A stretch of DNA of 64,000 bases from Malaya genurostris (lineage: Eukaryota > Arthropoda > Insecta > Diptera > Culicidae). The notes beneath the pieces were generated by a model. That model worked only from the letters and a program-made list of their open reading frames with translations, did no database searches and was not told where the DNA came from. The stretch spans positions 125,054,928 to 125,118,927 of the forward strand of contig NC_080572.1 in assembly GCF_030247185.1 (NCBI RefSeq). The letters run 5' to 3'. The position numbers and the translations under genes are program-made. Shown in pieces: positions 36,540 to 47,108 of the stretch; positions within the stretch are counted from its first letter, which is position 1; every line of letters begins with the position of its first letter.

Positions 36540-36985
36540 GGACGGACGCTATACTGATGGCGATATGCACTGTGTCGGATAGGTGTAAATGTACGAATAG
36601 AAAACAAATGAAATAATATTGATGCCAGTGCACGGTGCCGGGTAGGCACTTAACCGGAACGGAAAGGTGTGAATAGTCATTTATAGTCTATTCAAACCTT
36701 TCCAGTCCGGATTAGAGCCAGCACACTTACGTGCACGGACGCAAATATACTTCCACAAGTTTCAATGTGTGTATTCAACCTTGTCCGACACCGTTTCGTA
36801 TTGGTACTGAGCCGGACCAGTGTGAATACCCGCCCTGGAGGCCCTTGGTAAAAGAGTTAATGGTTTATACCAAGGTGAAATATTTTTTTATACATACATG
36901 CCCGCATTGAAACGCGTGGAAGAGTATTAACGTCCGGAACTGTGCCAGCACTGAACGGACCGGAAAGGTTTGAAAAGACCTTCAA
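36540..36985. mobile_element. Two abutting MITEs of the CCGGCAC/TATTCACAC family
   Basis: 36540-36678 is an inverted relative of the inner and right part of the MITE at 32373. It ends GGAAAGGTGTGAATAGTC. A few bases later, 36684-36985 has its own inverted ends (GTCTATTCAAACCTTTCC and GGAAAGGTTTGAAAAGAC). The two members therefore sit almost end to end. Non-coding. Confidence 0.55.
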
Positions 36986-37979
36986 AGTACTGTTACCATA
37001 TATTTTTAAATATGAAAGTTATCGCATCCATTACTAACAATAGTTTGTTTTTAGAAGAGATCGTCCTTATGGACTAATTGAAAAAGACCGTTTATAAACA
37101 CCATAGACCAAAATTTGGAACTTTTTTATAACCTACGTTGGGGGACCCAATTTTCCAATAATTTTTTGATTTTAACTTCTGGTTAAAATTTGACATAATT
37201 TTTTTTTATCCAGTAGTCAAGTTTAACTAAAACTACGGCCCAATTCAAAGTTATGGAAAGTTATTTCGATTTATTTTGCACTGCATTGATTACAATACAT
37301 ACTGTGGCGAACCGAAGAAATTTGGCACTCGGGGTAAAATAAAAGATTTGCCGCCCCCATCGTTGGTTCAATGAGCAAAAAAACAAAACTGAACTAAATC
37401 TCTGGAAAGATGACTTGGGCGAGTAAAAAAAAGGTCCGAAAGATTACTTTACCGCCCCCCTGAAATTGCTGCGGCCGGGGCAAATGCCCAATCTCACCCC
37501 CCCCCCCCCCCCCCCCTCTTGGTAATAATGCAGGGGAAACGTCTTAATGATGATCACTGTATGAATATTCGTTCCATATTCGCGTTAAGTCATTCGGGGG
37601 TATGTTCAATGCTAATAACAACTGCAAGGAATGAATCTTCGTGCGAGCAACGAAGCAGCGTCGGCTTCGTTCGCACTCGAATATACGGACAAGTCCGAAT
37701 ACCAGAACGATTATCGAACAAAGGCGAAGGAAAGCGAACGATGATCATTGGCGTTCGTTGCATTTTTGATATTAGAACAACATTGTTAAAGATACGCAAG
37801 CGGCAATGAGATACAATGATTGTTGAACGTCTTTACCGGGTGAGCGAAAGGAAAGAAAATGTGGTTTCTTTGTAAGGTGATTAAAATGAACTATTATATT
37901 GGAAAGACTTTAGTTCAGCTTCTGAGGTGTATTTTTCGCAAATTTGCACTTCCGCAATGCTACACATTTACCTTTTTTC
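36986..37979. other. Intergenic; poly-C run at about 37496-37516
   Basis: A run of about 21 C lies at 37496-37516 in a CCGCCCCC-rich context. The block 37600-37750 has CGAACGA/TCGTTCG motifs reminiscent of the 55-2394 element but without clear homology. No gene is called. Confidence 0.45.
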
Positions 37980-37984
37980 TTTTA

Positions 37985-38170
37985 TGTTTTTCTTTTAAGT
38001 CCACCAGAGAAATGAAAATACGTCCATCACGTTCAACGTCCAGAAGGCAAGAAGGCCTTTGATTCATTTTATTTACATATTTTACAATTTTATTTGTTTG
38101 TTGGTATGAACACTGTCAAATGCTTTAAGAGTTCGTTCGCACATATTACACACTGAACCCTGATACTACA
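37985..38170 (-). repeat. 3' LTR of the TRIM-like element
   Basis: 186 bp, TGTAGTATCAGG...GAAAAACA on the minus strand, identical by eye to 38918-39103. It contains two AATAAA motifs. Confidence 0.85.
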
Positions 38171-38917
38171 ACTTCTTTCCCCTTCAAAATAAGTAGATAA
38201 TACATTTTGAACAAAGAATTCGATTGTATAAATATAGTAACAATAAATTCGACTGCCATATTTTGAAGGCATATTACATGCCAAATTTATCTCGAATTAT
38301 AAACAAAAAAATTAAGCGATTGGTAGTGAATTCTACAAAATCTATATTCGTCAATAAACGACAAAGTGGTGCAACTCCAGTTGATTATGAACGACTGATC
38401 CGGATGTTTGTTATTCACTCGTTGTATCCATTGCCAAAAATTCACTATCAGCCGAGATACAGGCAGCATTGGCTGCGGATTTAAGCTTCGTCCTTTGCAA
38501 GTGTCATGATACATTTGTATCGTTTCGCCGTAGGCCTTTGCCCGTACACTTTTTTGAAAACACATTTCGTTGCGAACTGCTATCGGACACTTGTCATATC
38601 ACACAGTTTCTAGTTACACAAACAATAAAGCTTGTTAGAATTAATCATCACAATTGTTGCATAAGAAATGTTGCTTAAATTACACAAACAAAATGGCGTT
38701 ATTGCTTGAAAATAATATTGTGTAAATACTTCTCTAGGACTTTTCCCCTTCAGCGATGCAAATATAATTTATGAATAGTTTAGGGCATCACATGCTTACT
38801 TTTTAATCTACATTTATAGAAAATTTAATAACAGAACATTGATTCCATAATTGAAACTCCGTTTGTATTATTGTACACCGCGTGGTAATTTTTTTTTAAT
38901 CCTCGTCGCCATTTTTA

Positions 38918-39103
38918 TGTTTTTCTTTTAAGTCCACCAGAGAAATGAAAATACGTCCATCACGTTCAACGTCCAGAAGGCAAGAAGGCCTTTGATTCAT
39001 TTTATTTACATATTTTACAATTTTATTTGTTTGTTGGTATGAACACTGTCAAATGCTTTAAGAGTTCGTTCGCACATATTACACACTGAACCCTGATACT
39101 ACA
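38918..39103 (-). repeat. 5' LTR of the TRIM-like element
   Basis: 186 bp, the same sequence as 37985-38170. It is followed on the minus strand by TAAAAA and the TGGCGACGAGG primer-binding-like site. Confidence 0.85.
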
Positions 39104-39706
39104 TTTTCGAATTCGTCTTGCCTCAGGTAAAGCTAACATTAGACGAAACATTATTCTGGCTTGATGGACTTATTTTGGTAAATTTATGGTGATTAAAAGA
39201 AAATGAGATTACGTGAACAAAAACCCCCACCCCTCTCGTAGACAAACGTAGAGTTTCATTACCACCCCCCCCCCCCCTCCTTCCCCTTTCTTCCACAAGA
39301 GAGTCAACGTGGTTTATGATGGCCCCAAAGGTTCTGTACAGGGTGAAGAGTCGCTAGCTTGGCATTTTCAGCATTGGCCGCCGCTTTTTGGGACTATCGT
39401 TCATTGGCATGGACTAATATCGTAAGCGGGGGAGTGATTATTTGCCGGTCTTCAATTACATTTTGGTTCTTTTGGTAGTGACATGTGTCGTCGCCTATAT
39501 GTTGGGAGGATTGTCTACAGTGGTAGTCGTAATTTTCTAGAGCTAGTGTCACTATCTTTAAACATTTCCGAAGTGATAAAGTATGGCAAGTTCAAGAAAG
39601 CACAAACTTTTGACATTAAATTCATACATCATGATTAATTCACAATCACCCTTATTCTGAATAACGAAGTATTGATTTTTCGATAGAATGTGGTTCGATC
39701 GAATAA
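39104..39706. other. Intergenic; poly-C run at about 39264-39275
   Basis: No gene or repeat end was recognised. The short phrase ATTATTCTGAATAACG(A)AGTATTGA near 39650 is partly mirrored after the mariner-like element (TCGTTATTCAGAATAAGGGTGA at about 40670), giving an outer imperfect inverted flank. Confidence 0.4.
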
Positions 39707-40635
39707 TAAAGGGTGATTTTTTAAGAGCTTGAGAACTTTTTTAAACAATAAAACGCATAAAATTTGCAAAATCTCATCGGTTCTTTATTTTAAACGTTAG
39801 ATTGGTACATGACATTTACTTTTTGAAGATAATTTCATTTAAATGTTGACCGCGGCTGCGTCTTAGGTGGTCCATTCGGAAAATCCGCTTTTTTATCGAC
39901 AAATTTTGTTCAGCGATGAGGCTCATTTCTGGTTGAATGGCTACGTAAATAAGCAAAATTGCCGCATTTGGAGTGAAGAGCAACCAGAAGCCGTTCAAGA
40001 ACTGCCCATGCATCCCGAAAAATGCACTGTTTGGTGTGGTTTGTACGCTGGTGGAATCATTGGACCGTATTTTTTCAAAGATGCTGTTGGACGCAACGTT
40101 ACAGTGAATGGCGATCGCTATCGTTCGATGCTAACAAACTTTTTGTTGCCAAAAATGGAAGAACTGAACTTGGTTGACATGTGGTTTCAACAAGATGGCG
40201 CTACATGCCACACAGCTCGCGATTCTATGGCCATTTTGAGGGAAAACTTCGGAGAACAATTCATCTCAAGAAATGGACCGGTAAGTTGGCCACCAAGATC
40301 ATGCGATTTGACGCCTTTAGACTATTTTTTGTGGGGCTACGTCAAGTCTAAAGTCTACAGAAATAAGCCAGTAACTATTCCAGCTTTGGAAGACAACATT
40401 TCCGAAGAAATTCGGGCTATTCCGGCCGAAATGCTCGAAAAAGTTGCCCAAAATTGGACTTTCCGAATGGACCACCTAAGACGCAGCCGCGGTCAACATT
40501 TAAATGAAATTATCTTCAAAAAGTAAATGTCATGTACCAATCTAACGTTTAAAATAAAGAACCGATGAGATTTTGCAAATTTTATGCGTTTTATTGTTTA
40601 AAAAAGTTCTCAAGCTCTTAAAAAATCACCCTTTA
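39707..40635 (+). mobile_element. Mariner-like element with left end replaced by an inverted copy of the right end
   Basis: The element 39709-40633 (925 bp) is flanked by TA (39707-39708, 40634-40635). Its arms, 39709-39882 and 40460-40633, are 174-bp inverted repeats, identical by eye, beginning AAGGGTGATTTTTTAAGAGC. The right arm contains the true end of the transposase gene. The left arm is the same sequence flipped, so the C-terminal coding end (MDHLRRSRGQHLNEIIFKK) appears on both strands. The normal 5' end, promoter and N-terminal half of the gene are absent. This is a rearranged, non-autonomous derivative that behaves as a foldback element. Confidence 0.9.
39867..40526 (+). pseudogene. 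IS630/Tc1-mariner transposase, N-terminally deleted
   Basis: The 219-codon open frame (it opens at a GTG inside the left arm, so this is not a natural start) encodes the catalytic half of a mariner-type transposase. The three acidic residues are visible: D17 in FSDEAHF, D110 in QQDGATCHTA and D147 in PPRSCDLTPLDYFLWG. That leaves 36 residues between the second and third, not the 34 of classic mariner. The DNA-binding HTH domains are missing, so it cannot recognise ends by itself. The stop is followed by the right arm. No internal frameshift or stop is seen in the catalytic core. Confidence 0.85.
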
Positions 40636-41752
40636 GCTACCTTTGATTTTGCTAGCGTTATCAATACGTCGTTATTCAGAATAAGGGTGAATATCAGAAG
40701 ACGAGAGTGATATTAATGTTCCAAGATATAGGAGAATCATATCAGAATAAAAACTTTATCATTGGGATACAAAACAACGATTTTCTTGTTACATATTTCG
40801 GTTATTTCATATGACCATAATCATCGCCATAAGTACGTACTGTACTTTATTGATGATGATCATATATTTATTTATCAAAATACGTAACTGTAAAAGGACA
40901 TATGTGGTTAGCATCGTTTACTTGTAGTGGCTTAAACAGTGATAGTGTTTCTAAAGGATAGTGAAAAAAAAACACAAAAAATCTGGATTACTTTTGAAGT
41001 GAGTCTTCGCTACCTACCTTTACTGTCATATCCAATTGAAACCTGTAAAAAAGGCATACATTGCAATGTCGCAGGCATCATCTGTTTTCGGTTGATCATA
41101 CATCATTTACCGAATGGCGGTTGTATCATTCGCTGAAAGTGGGTTTTCATGCATGTGATAGATAAAGAGTAATGTAATGAACGAAATAGTCGGTGCATAT
41201 TTATGCAAATATTTGAACATTCGCTTCTTGGGATAATCTCTCTGGTTTATCTGTACATATTACAATAATTCTTAAAAAACTAAGTTGGCTATAAAGGTAG
41301 TACTAATTACTATTGTTTTGGTGTTGCCTCAAACAACTAACTGTGGCATTCAGTGACCCTGGGCATATTAATACGGTCTGGTCTTAGTTGTAACCGAAGC
41401 AAGTTAAAGCTGATAAAACTCAAATTAATTTGCGCATCCTGACACAAATCCAATATCGCCTATATAGATACACGCTCCCTATGTAACAGCAATGAGTAAA
41501 TTTCATTCCCGGCTATAAAAACATCCCATTCATACCGTACAACCATAACGCCTATGAAATATTTACATATTTTGAAAAAAAAGCATGATACATAGAGTCG
41601 GAAACAGAAGTATTCAGATACCTCATATTTGAAAGATTTATAGGTGATACCTAGAACAGTGTGATCTAGGCAACTTATTGACATTTACCACCTAATGTAT
41701 CTTTCGAAAAATGTATCTTTCAAAAATTCTGCTATTACCGATCGATGTTTGT
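40636..41752. other. Intergenic, includes the likely 3' UTR of the su(s)-like gene
   Basis: The last few hundred bases before 41753 would be the 3' UTR of the minus-strand gene. I see no clear AATAAA signal close by. The rest holds nothing recognised. Confidence 0.4.
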
Positions 41753-44700
41753 TTACTTTTTTTTATCCATGTTCCGTCGTGAATTATTATTGTTCCGGCG
41801 ATTCTGATTGTTTCCACCACCTCCTCCTGAATTATTCCATCTTTCATTATTTCTAAAGTTACCCATTCTATTGTTGTTCCTCATGGAGTTGTTGCGCATG
41901 TTATTAAAATTGCCCATATTTCGTTCATAGTTAGGAGTGAATCCACCACCTAAACCATCGTCGAAATCATCGATCCATTCTTCTAACAGAGGTGGGGGGT
42001 TATTGTTTTTATTGACTTGTCCCATAGCTAAAAATTGCTCAAAAGGCATATTTGGCGCTACACCAAGCAAACCAGGTCGGACTTCGGGGGGGCAGTTAAA
42101 CCGGGGAAGATCGAAAAGTGATGGTGGCTTCGTTAGAGGAGGTGGGATACCAACTGGAGCAATTATTCCCATCGCAGGAAGTCCTAGGTTCGGTGGAGGA
42201 ACAGACATCAATGGCGGGGGTTGCGGAGGGACCAGAGGTACATCACAAAACGCCACAGAGTCATCAACATATACGTTCAGATTGGTTAAAATAAACTGCA
42301 GCATTTGATTACCAGCTAAAAGTTGCATGAAATCTGCCAACAGATCAGGAGATTTATCTGAGTTGTGGAATTTCTTCATCTCTGTTGTAAGAATCGCGAG
42401 CTGTTGATTGACCATAATTTTGTGTTTAGAACTAAGATCCGTGTACCAGGAAGATCGTTGAAGAATAGTTTGTACGTCCAACTGAGCAGGGTTTCCAGGC
42501 TTTGTACTAGCGCTGTTCCGTTCATTTGCTTGAAGTTTGTTTTCCTGATTCCGTTTCGTTCGAGGGTCTAAGCGAGGCGCTACAGGGCCATTTGCTGCTA
42601 CAGGAGACATCTGCGGCAAAGCAGAAGGCGGAGATCGCATTCCAGGAATTAATGAGTCAACTCTGGGGCTATTTTTCTCATTGATATCATCGTTTGGAAT
42701 ACCGAATATCCGTCGCAGTCTGGGATCTTTGGTTCTCTCTGGGCGGGGCGTATTACGGCGTATATCTTTATAGTTAGGTTTAGGTATATCTACCTCGTTA
42801 ATCTGTAAAAAATACATACATCTTAATAATTCATATAGTTCAGTGAGTATGGCAGGGAACTTCAACGTTTGGGGCAGTTTAATATATCAATGTTCAAAGT
42901 TTGTCGTGAAATTAATGTTGATGGTTGAAGAAATTGTACATACCTTGTAGACGATCGGCGGATGCGAAGTGATCGATCCGTCAATCTCCGTTGCCGGGAT
43001 GTAGTTGGTCATAATAGGTTTAAATGGTAACCGTAAATCTACATCATTAAGAAGACTTCCTTCTTCGCCAATCTTAGCATCTAAATTTAGAAAGCCTAAC
43101 CTCATGTCCTTGTCCCGATCTGTGTACATTGAAGACTTTGATTCGGGGTCACTGTCATCACTATTTTCGCTGTTACACGGATCGTCATAGATTGATGGTC
43201 GCGACTGTTTTACGGAATGAGAAGTCTTAGCAGTAATAGTAGCTGCTGTATTACTAGAGTTCGGTGACCATCCCATCGTTTGCGTATTGTGTGATGGAGA
43301 CACTTGCTGTTTGTAAGTTGATGGAGATTTTCCTCCAGAGTTTTCGGGTGTATTAATGCTTGCACTGTACATTGATTTTCGGCTAAGAATATCGTGCCTG
43401 TTCAGTTTCTTCGTTGACTCCACATTGCTTTCAAACCGTGTCTGTTGTACAGGGTCGGCAAATGTTTCCGGTTCATCTTCAGTCGATTTGTACATTCCAA
43501 AGGGTTTGGAGTAATCGATCTTTTGAGTTACGGAGCGATTAATCAATTTTTCATCAAAAATTGCTGGTTTTGGTTGAAGCGGTTCATCATCACTGTCCCA
43601 GTTTCCGCTGCTGTTTTTGGCTTTTTCCTCCTGTTCATCATCTTCAATGCTGATTTTGAGATTGTTCTCCTCATCATCATCATCGTCGTCGTCATGTGCA
43701 ATCAGTAGATTGTCTGTATTCTCAGTATTATCCATGTCATCGTCATCGTTTAGATTTGAATCTTTGAGGTACTGTGAATAATCCACGGTGGGTGTTTTGA
43801 TAAGACTGGCCAGGGAAGTGGAAACCAAATCTAAGTTCTCTTCTGTTGCATGGGGGTTATTTGCAGCATTTGCGTCTTGTGCTGCTGAACTGACAATTGG
43901 GAGGAATCTCATATCAATGTCCTTTCCACCAAGCGTGTGTATTTCCGAGGAATCTTTTTGCAGAGAAGTATGTGATGGTGTTATACGCATATCAAGATCA
44001 TTATTGCTGTTAGTAAGAGACGAAGTCGATGATTCAGGAAATTCTGTATCATTCGACTTGGTCCCTTGTTTTGCAATATTGTCTCTTAACTTTTTCATAT
44101 TAAGAGAATTCAGTTGCAGTTCATGTATTTGACCAATACTCAATCCAAGTTCATTCAACTGAGCTACTGTGAGTTGATTTATCTGGTCTAGATTATGGAT
44201 ACCCATTTTTTCTAAATTTTCTATTTGTTCTGCCGATATTACTCCAGATAGATGTTTTAGGCTCAGGAAATCCTCATGTGAGCTTCCAGTGTCTTTTTTG
44301 CCTCCCTCTGAAATATCGGCAGCATTTTTCTCGCACCATCTAGAACGGCGATTTTTAGTGCTATTCCGATCACTTGTTCCTATCATATCCAGTAACGAGG
44401 GAATTTTACCACTAGCTGCATCATCAGTTGTATTCACATTTTCGGAATTTCCGAATTTCTCTACTAATTTTCGATGCGTTGCATTGACCATGGTGCTTGC
44501 ACTCTCCCGACTTATTCGAGGAAAATCGCCAAGTATTTCCTGTGGTGCCGTTTCTAAATGTTTCAGTAAAATTATCCGTAACTCATCCGATAATGGTTCA
44601 CCGTGACTGAAAAGACATTTCTCTTTGTCCTTGCATTTCAGTCCCAGGTAATAGTATTTGCAGGGAAAATCGGAATGCATGTACAAACATTTTTCCCGCT

Positions 44701-45663
44701 TGGCGCAGCAATCCATAAGGTAAAACTTGCACAATTCCATTTTTCGAGGACCACTGTGGCGACTATGCTGCTTTTCATCCTAAGAAAATAAATTATAAAG
44801 TTATTTGCATGGTTTGCTGAAAGTTGATTCACAATTTACATCGGAATCATCACGTTTGCGTTTTCGATTATCCCGATTCCCTCTGTTCCTAGGACGATTT
44901 TTGCGTTTACGACGGCTGTACTCACGGTCGCGCTCTCGATCACGGTCTCGTCGTTCTCGACCTCGCTCCCGTTCGCGTTCACGAGAATCGTCTGAGCTGT
45001 AGCTATCTGCAGAATCACTTCGATCGGCATGCTGAACCGGCCGTGGACTACCACCTCGTATGTTCATCATTTCGTATTCAAGATCAATTTCAGCCATTTC
45101 TTCCGTCTTTTCTGGAACTGTTTTTTTCTACCGAGAAAATTTGTATTGTAATGTATGAGTGATATGTCATATCTAACCTACCCTCTGTTTGTCTCGTTTC
45201 TTTCGTTTTGCAGGCGTTTCTCCTTCGTTTTCTTCGTGACGATTGCTAATTGATGGCATCGGAGGTTGAACGCCGTCTTTTTTTAATGCGCTTGCGATGG
45301 CATTTTCCACACTGGTAGCCCAGTCATCTACAGATACCAACAATAATCCATTAGCTGTAAAAATATTGATAACCAATTTCTTTATTTCAACCTACCAACT
45401 ACCGGCGCTGGTTTGCTTCGTTTTAGATTTTTAGGGGCAGCCACATCATCGGTATGTCGCGCTTTAGAATCGAGTATTTTTTTGACATTTTCAGACTTAT
45501 CACTAGGTTCATGAAGCTTTTCGTCTTCATCCCATTCTTCCAAGGGTTGAGCTGAAACATTCACTGCAGGAATGATATTCGATTCATTCTCTGGCAGAAC
45601 TTGGACTTCATCTTCGTCATCATCTTCGATCTCTCCGTCTTCCAAGTCTTCGTGTTCACTCAT
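41753..45663 (-). CDS. su(s): Suppressor of sable / ZC3H4-like CCCH zinc-finger protein, five exons
   Basis: Joined exons: 45663-45396, 45354-45182, 45127-44840, 44779-42944, 42802-41753. All junctions are GT..AG in frame and give 1,204 residues, near the Drosophila Su(s) length. The start is an acidic MSEHEDLEDGEIEDDDEDE. An Arg/Glu/Asp-rich RNA-binding-type block lies at about residues 185-240. Two CCCH fingers follow: C260, C268, C274, H278 (X7-X5-X3) and C283, C292, C298, H302 (X8-X5-X3), as in Su(s) and ZC3H4/6/8. A DDDDDDDEE run lies in exon 4. 'KDPRLRR' and 'LDPRTKR' motifs, a conserved helical block (SWYTDLSSKHKIMVNQQ), a Pro-rich stretch and an Asn/Arg/Gly-rich tail are in exon 5. 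Drosophila Su(s) works in the nucleus to lower aberrant and insertion-bearing transcripts; ZC3H4 limits extragenic transcription. The homolog call is made from the fingers and layout. Confidence 0.85.
42803..45181 (-). other. su(s): Introns 2-4 of su(s)-like gene
   Basis: Intron 2 is 45181-45128 (54 bases, GTAGGT..GGTAG). Intron 3 is 44839-44780 (60 bases, GTAAAT..CTTAG). Intron 4 is 42943-42803 (141 bases, GTATGT..TACAG). Splicing at these positions keeps the frame open across all joins, for example KQR/KKTVPEKTEEMAEIDL and SD/DEKQHSRH and PIVYK/INEVDIPKP. Confidence 0.8.
45327..45395 (-). other. su(s): Intron 1 of su(s)-like gene, two possible acceptors
   Basis: The donor GTAGGT is at 45395. 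The acceptor TTTTTACAG ends at 45355, giving a 41-base intron, very short for an insect. A second acceptor, TATCTGTAG, ends at 45328 and gives a 68-base intron, also in frame, removing nine residues (ANGLLLVSV; the split codon still gives D). The usual size of mosquito small introns favours the longer one; sequence alone does not decide. My joined coordinates use the short form. Confidence 0.55.
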
Positions 45664-45966
45664 TTTTATGATTTATATACGTATAGCAAAATGCTTGATT
45701 TCACGTTTTGCTTAGGCTAGTTTTAGCTAATAGGTGAAGAAATTAATCATTACAACATATTCATCAACTAATTTGCCATGTTGTCTAAACACTTTGAAAA
45801 ATGGTCTTTTGATACTGTGTATGCTACTTTGCCTGTAAAACTACTCAAGCGAGATCTGTAGTCTCTGTCGCATACCTTCATTCAAATGATGCGATGATAT
45901 TAGGTATGTACTATGAAACATTATTACTACACAATGCGTCCAATCAACTAAAATCACGCAGGGGCC
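45664..45966. other. 5' flank of su(s)-like gene
   Basis: Start context on the minus strand is ATAAAAATGAG, a good insect start. The flank is AT-rich with no obvious TATA box, as expected for a housekeeping regulator. An RTE fragment begins by 45967, leaving at most about 300 bases of non-transposon upstream DNA. Confidence 0.4.
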
Positions 45967-47060
45967 ATGTGCCACAGACCGATATATAGATGGACACCAA
46001 TGCGAAACTCTGAAGATCGAATGGTGCAGGGATATTTTGACGAGCATCTTAACGGCGATGTAGTGGAAAACAGTGCGGAAGAAGACAGATTGTCGGCTCC
46101 AAATATCCTAGAAGTTGGAAGGAGCAAGGCCGCTAGCGTTGATCAACTACCAAGCTACTAAGATACAGAAAATGATGCGCTGTACTATATCATTACCAAT
46201 ATCTACGAGCCTGAGATTTTATGGAAGGAGTATATAGAAGGAATCGTGCGCGCTAAGTACAAAAATGGTGACAAGCTAGATGGCTGCAACTACCGCGCAA
46301 TCACTCTGTTTATCGCCGCATACAGAGTACACACTGAAATTCTACGTCGTCGACAATCACTGATTGCAAGTGACTTCGTTCGGCAACATAATACAGAAAT
46401 CATTGGTGAACGTACTACCATGGAACAGATGTTTCAAAAGACCCGTGAATACAATGTGCCGTACACCACATGTTCCTCAATTTCAAATCAGTCTGCAAGA
46501 CCAATCGATGGTACGACACAAGATGATGAACTTTCGTGTTTGTGTGCCAACATTGCTTTGGAGGGTGTTTTTTAAGAAGAGTTAGAATAGACACAAGCAA
46601 CACGATTTTCAGGAAGTTCACCTACTTGATCTCCCTGATGATATTGACATTATAGTCACGAAACTTTGAGAAGATGTGCATCAATGTATTAAAGACAGAG
46701 TATATGTAAAAAAGAGGCCGGAAGTAATGTCAGCCGCCCAGTACAAGGTCAGATTGACGGTGATGATATCGAAATGGTCGACGAGTTCGTATACATGGGC
46801 TTACTGGTGACTGCCGATAATAACATCAGCAGAGAAAAGCAAAGACGATTCTAGTCCGGAAAAGGTGTTCATGACAAAATGACGAACCATGTGAGGCGGG
46901 ATACGAGAAGGCGAATGAATCATGAACCGTATCCGTTGCTGAGAGGACCAAGGTCAAGGTCGAGCGGCTACGATTGGCCAAGTATGTTGCTAAAATGTCT
47001 AAATCAGAATTATTAATGCTATTTTTAATGATTCTAAGTAATGATATTCCAAATTTGTAT
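45967..47060 (+). pseudogene. RTE-clade LINE fragment, heavily decayed
   Basis: It matches the RTE at 3492-6795 in order and in protein phrases: YFDEHLNGDV with ASVDQLPS (46030-46160), NGDKLDGCNYRAITLF and DFVRQHNTEI (46255-46400), LCANIALEGVF (46540-46575), DDIEMVDEFVYMGLLVTADNN (46760-46830) and RRMNHEPYPLLRGP (46905-46950). Frameshifts and deletions are many. Both element ends are missing or unrecognisable. It lies head to head with, and only 300 bases from, the su(s)-like gene. Confidence 0.8.
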
Positions 47061-47108
47061 GGATAACTCATCATTACTGCCCTTACACTTTAATGAAAAA
47101 TGACATAT

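Larger units (their letters stand above)
37985..39103 (-). mobile_element. Small non-autonomous LTR retrotransposon (TRIM-like)
   Basis: Two identical 186-bp direct repeats (37985-38170 and 38918-39103) run TGT...ACA on the minus strand. Six bases after the 5' LTR (right-hand copy) is TGGCGACGAGGATT (38911-38898), which begins with TGG as a tRNA primer-binding site should. Immediately before the 3' LTR is a polypurine tract, AAGGGGAAAGAAG (38172-38184). Each LTR has AATAAA signals on the minus strand. The inside is only about 747 bases and encodes no gag or pol that I can see (largest frame 92 codons). Flanks TTTTA and TTTTC may be an imperfect 5-bp TSD. Identical LTRs mean a young insertion, moved by proteins supplied elsewhere. 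Confidence 0.85.

Noticed and set aside
36540..36985. Possible promoter or CpG-type island from CCGGCAC motifs
   Set aside because: The same motifs recur in the MITE at 32373, so they are transposon-derived.
37496..37516. Poly-C run as an assembly gap or G-quadruplex locus
   Set aside because: It is a simple homopolymer; no G-tract spacing pattern is present.
37980..39103. 191-bp direct repeat as a simple segmental duplication
   Set aside because: TGT..ACA ends, an adjacent primer-binding-like site and a polypurine tract fit an LTR element better.
39816..40013. Minus-strand ORF ending with the transposase C-terminus
   Set aside because: The ending is real coding sequence but only because the left arm is an inverted copy of the gene's 3' end; it is not a separate gene.
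43005..44791. Plus-strand ORFs over the zinc-finger gene
   Set aside because: They are antisense shadows of exon 4; the minus frame has the CCCH fingers and working splice junctions.
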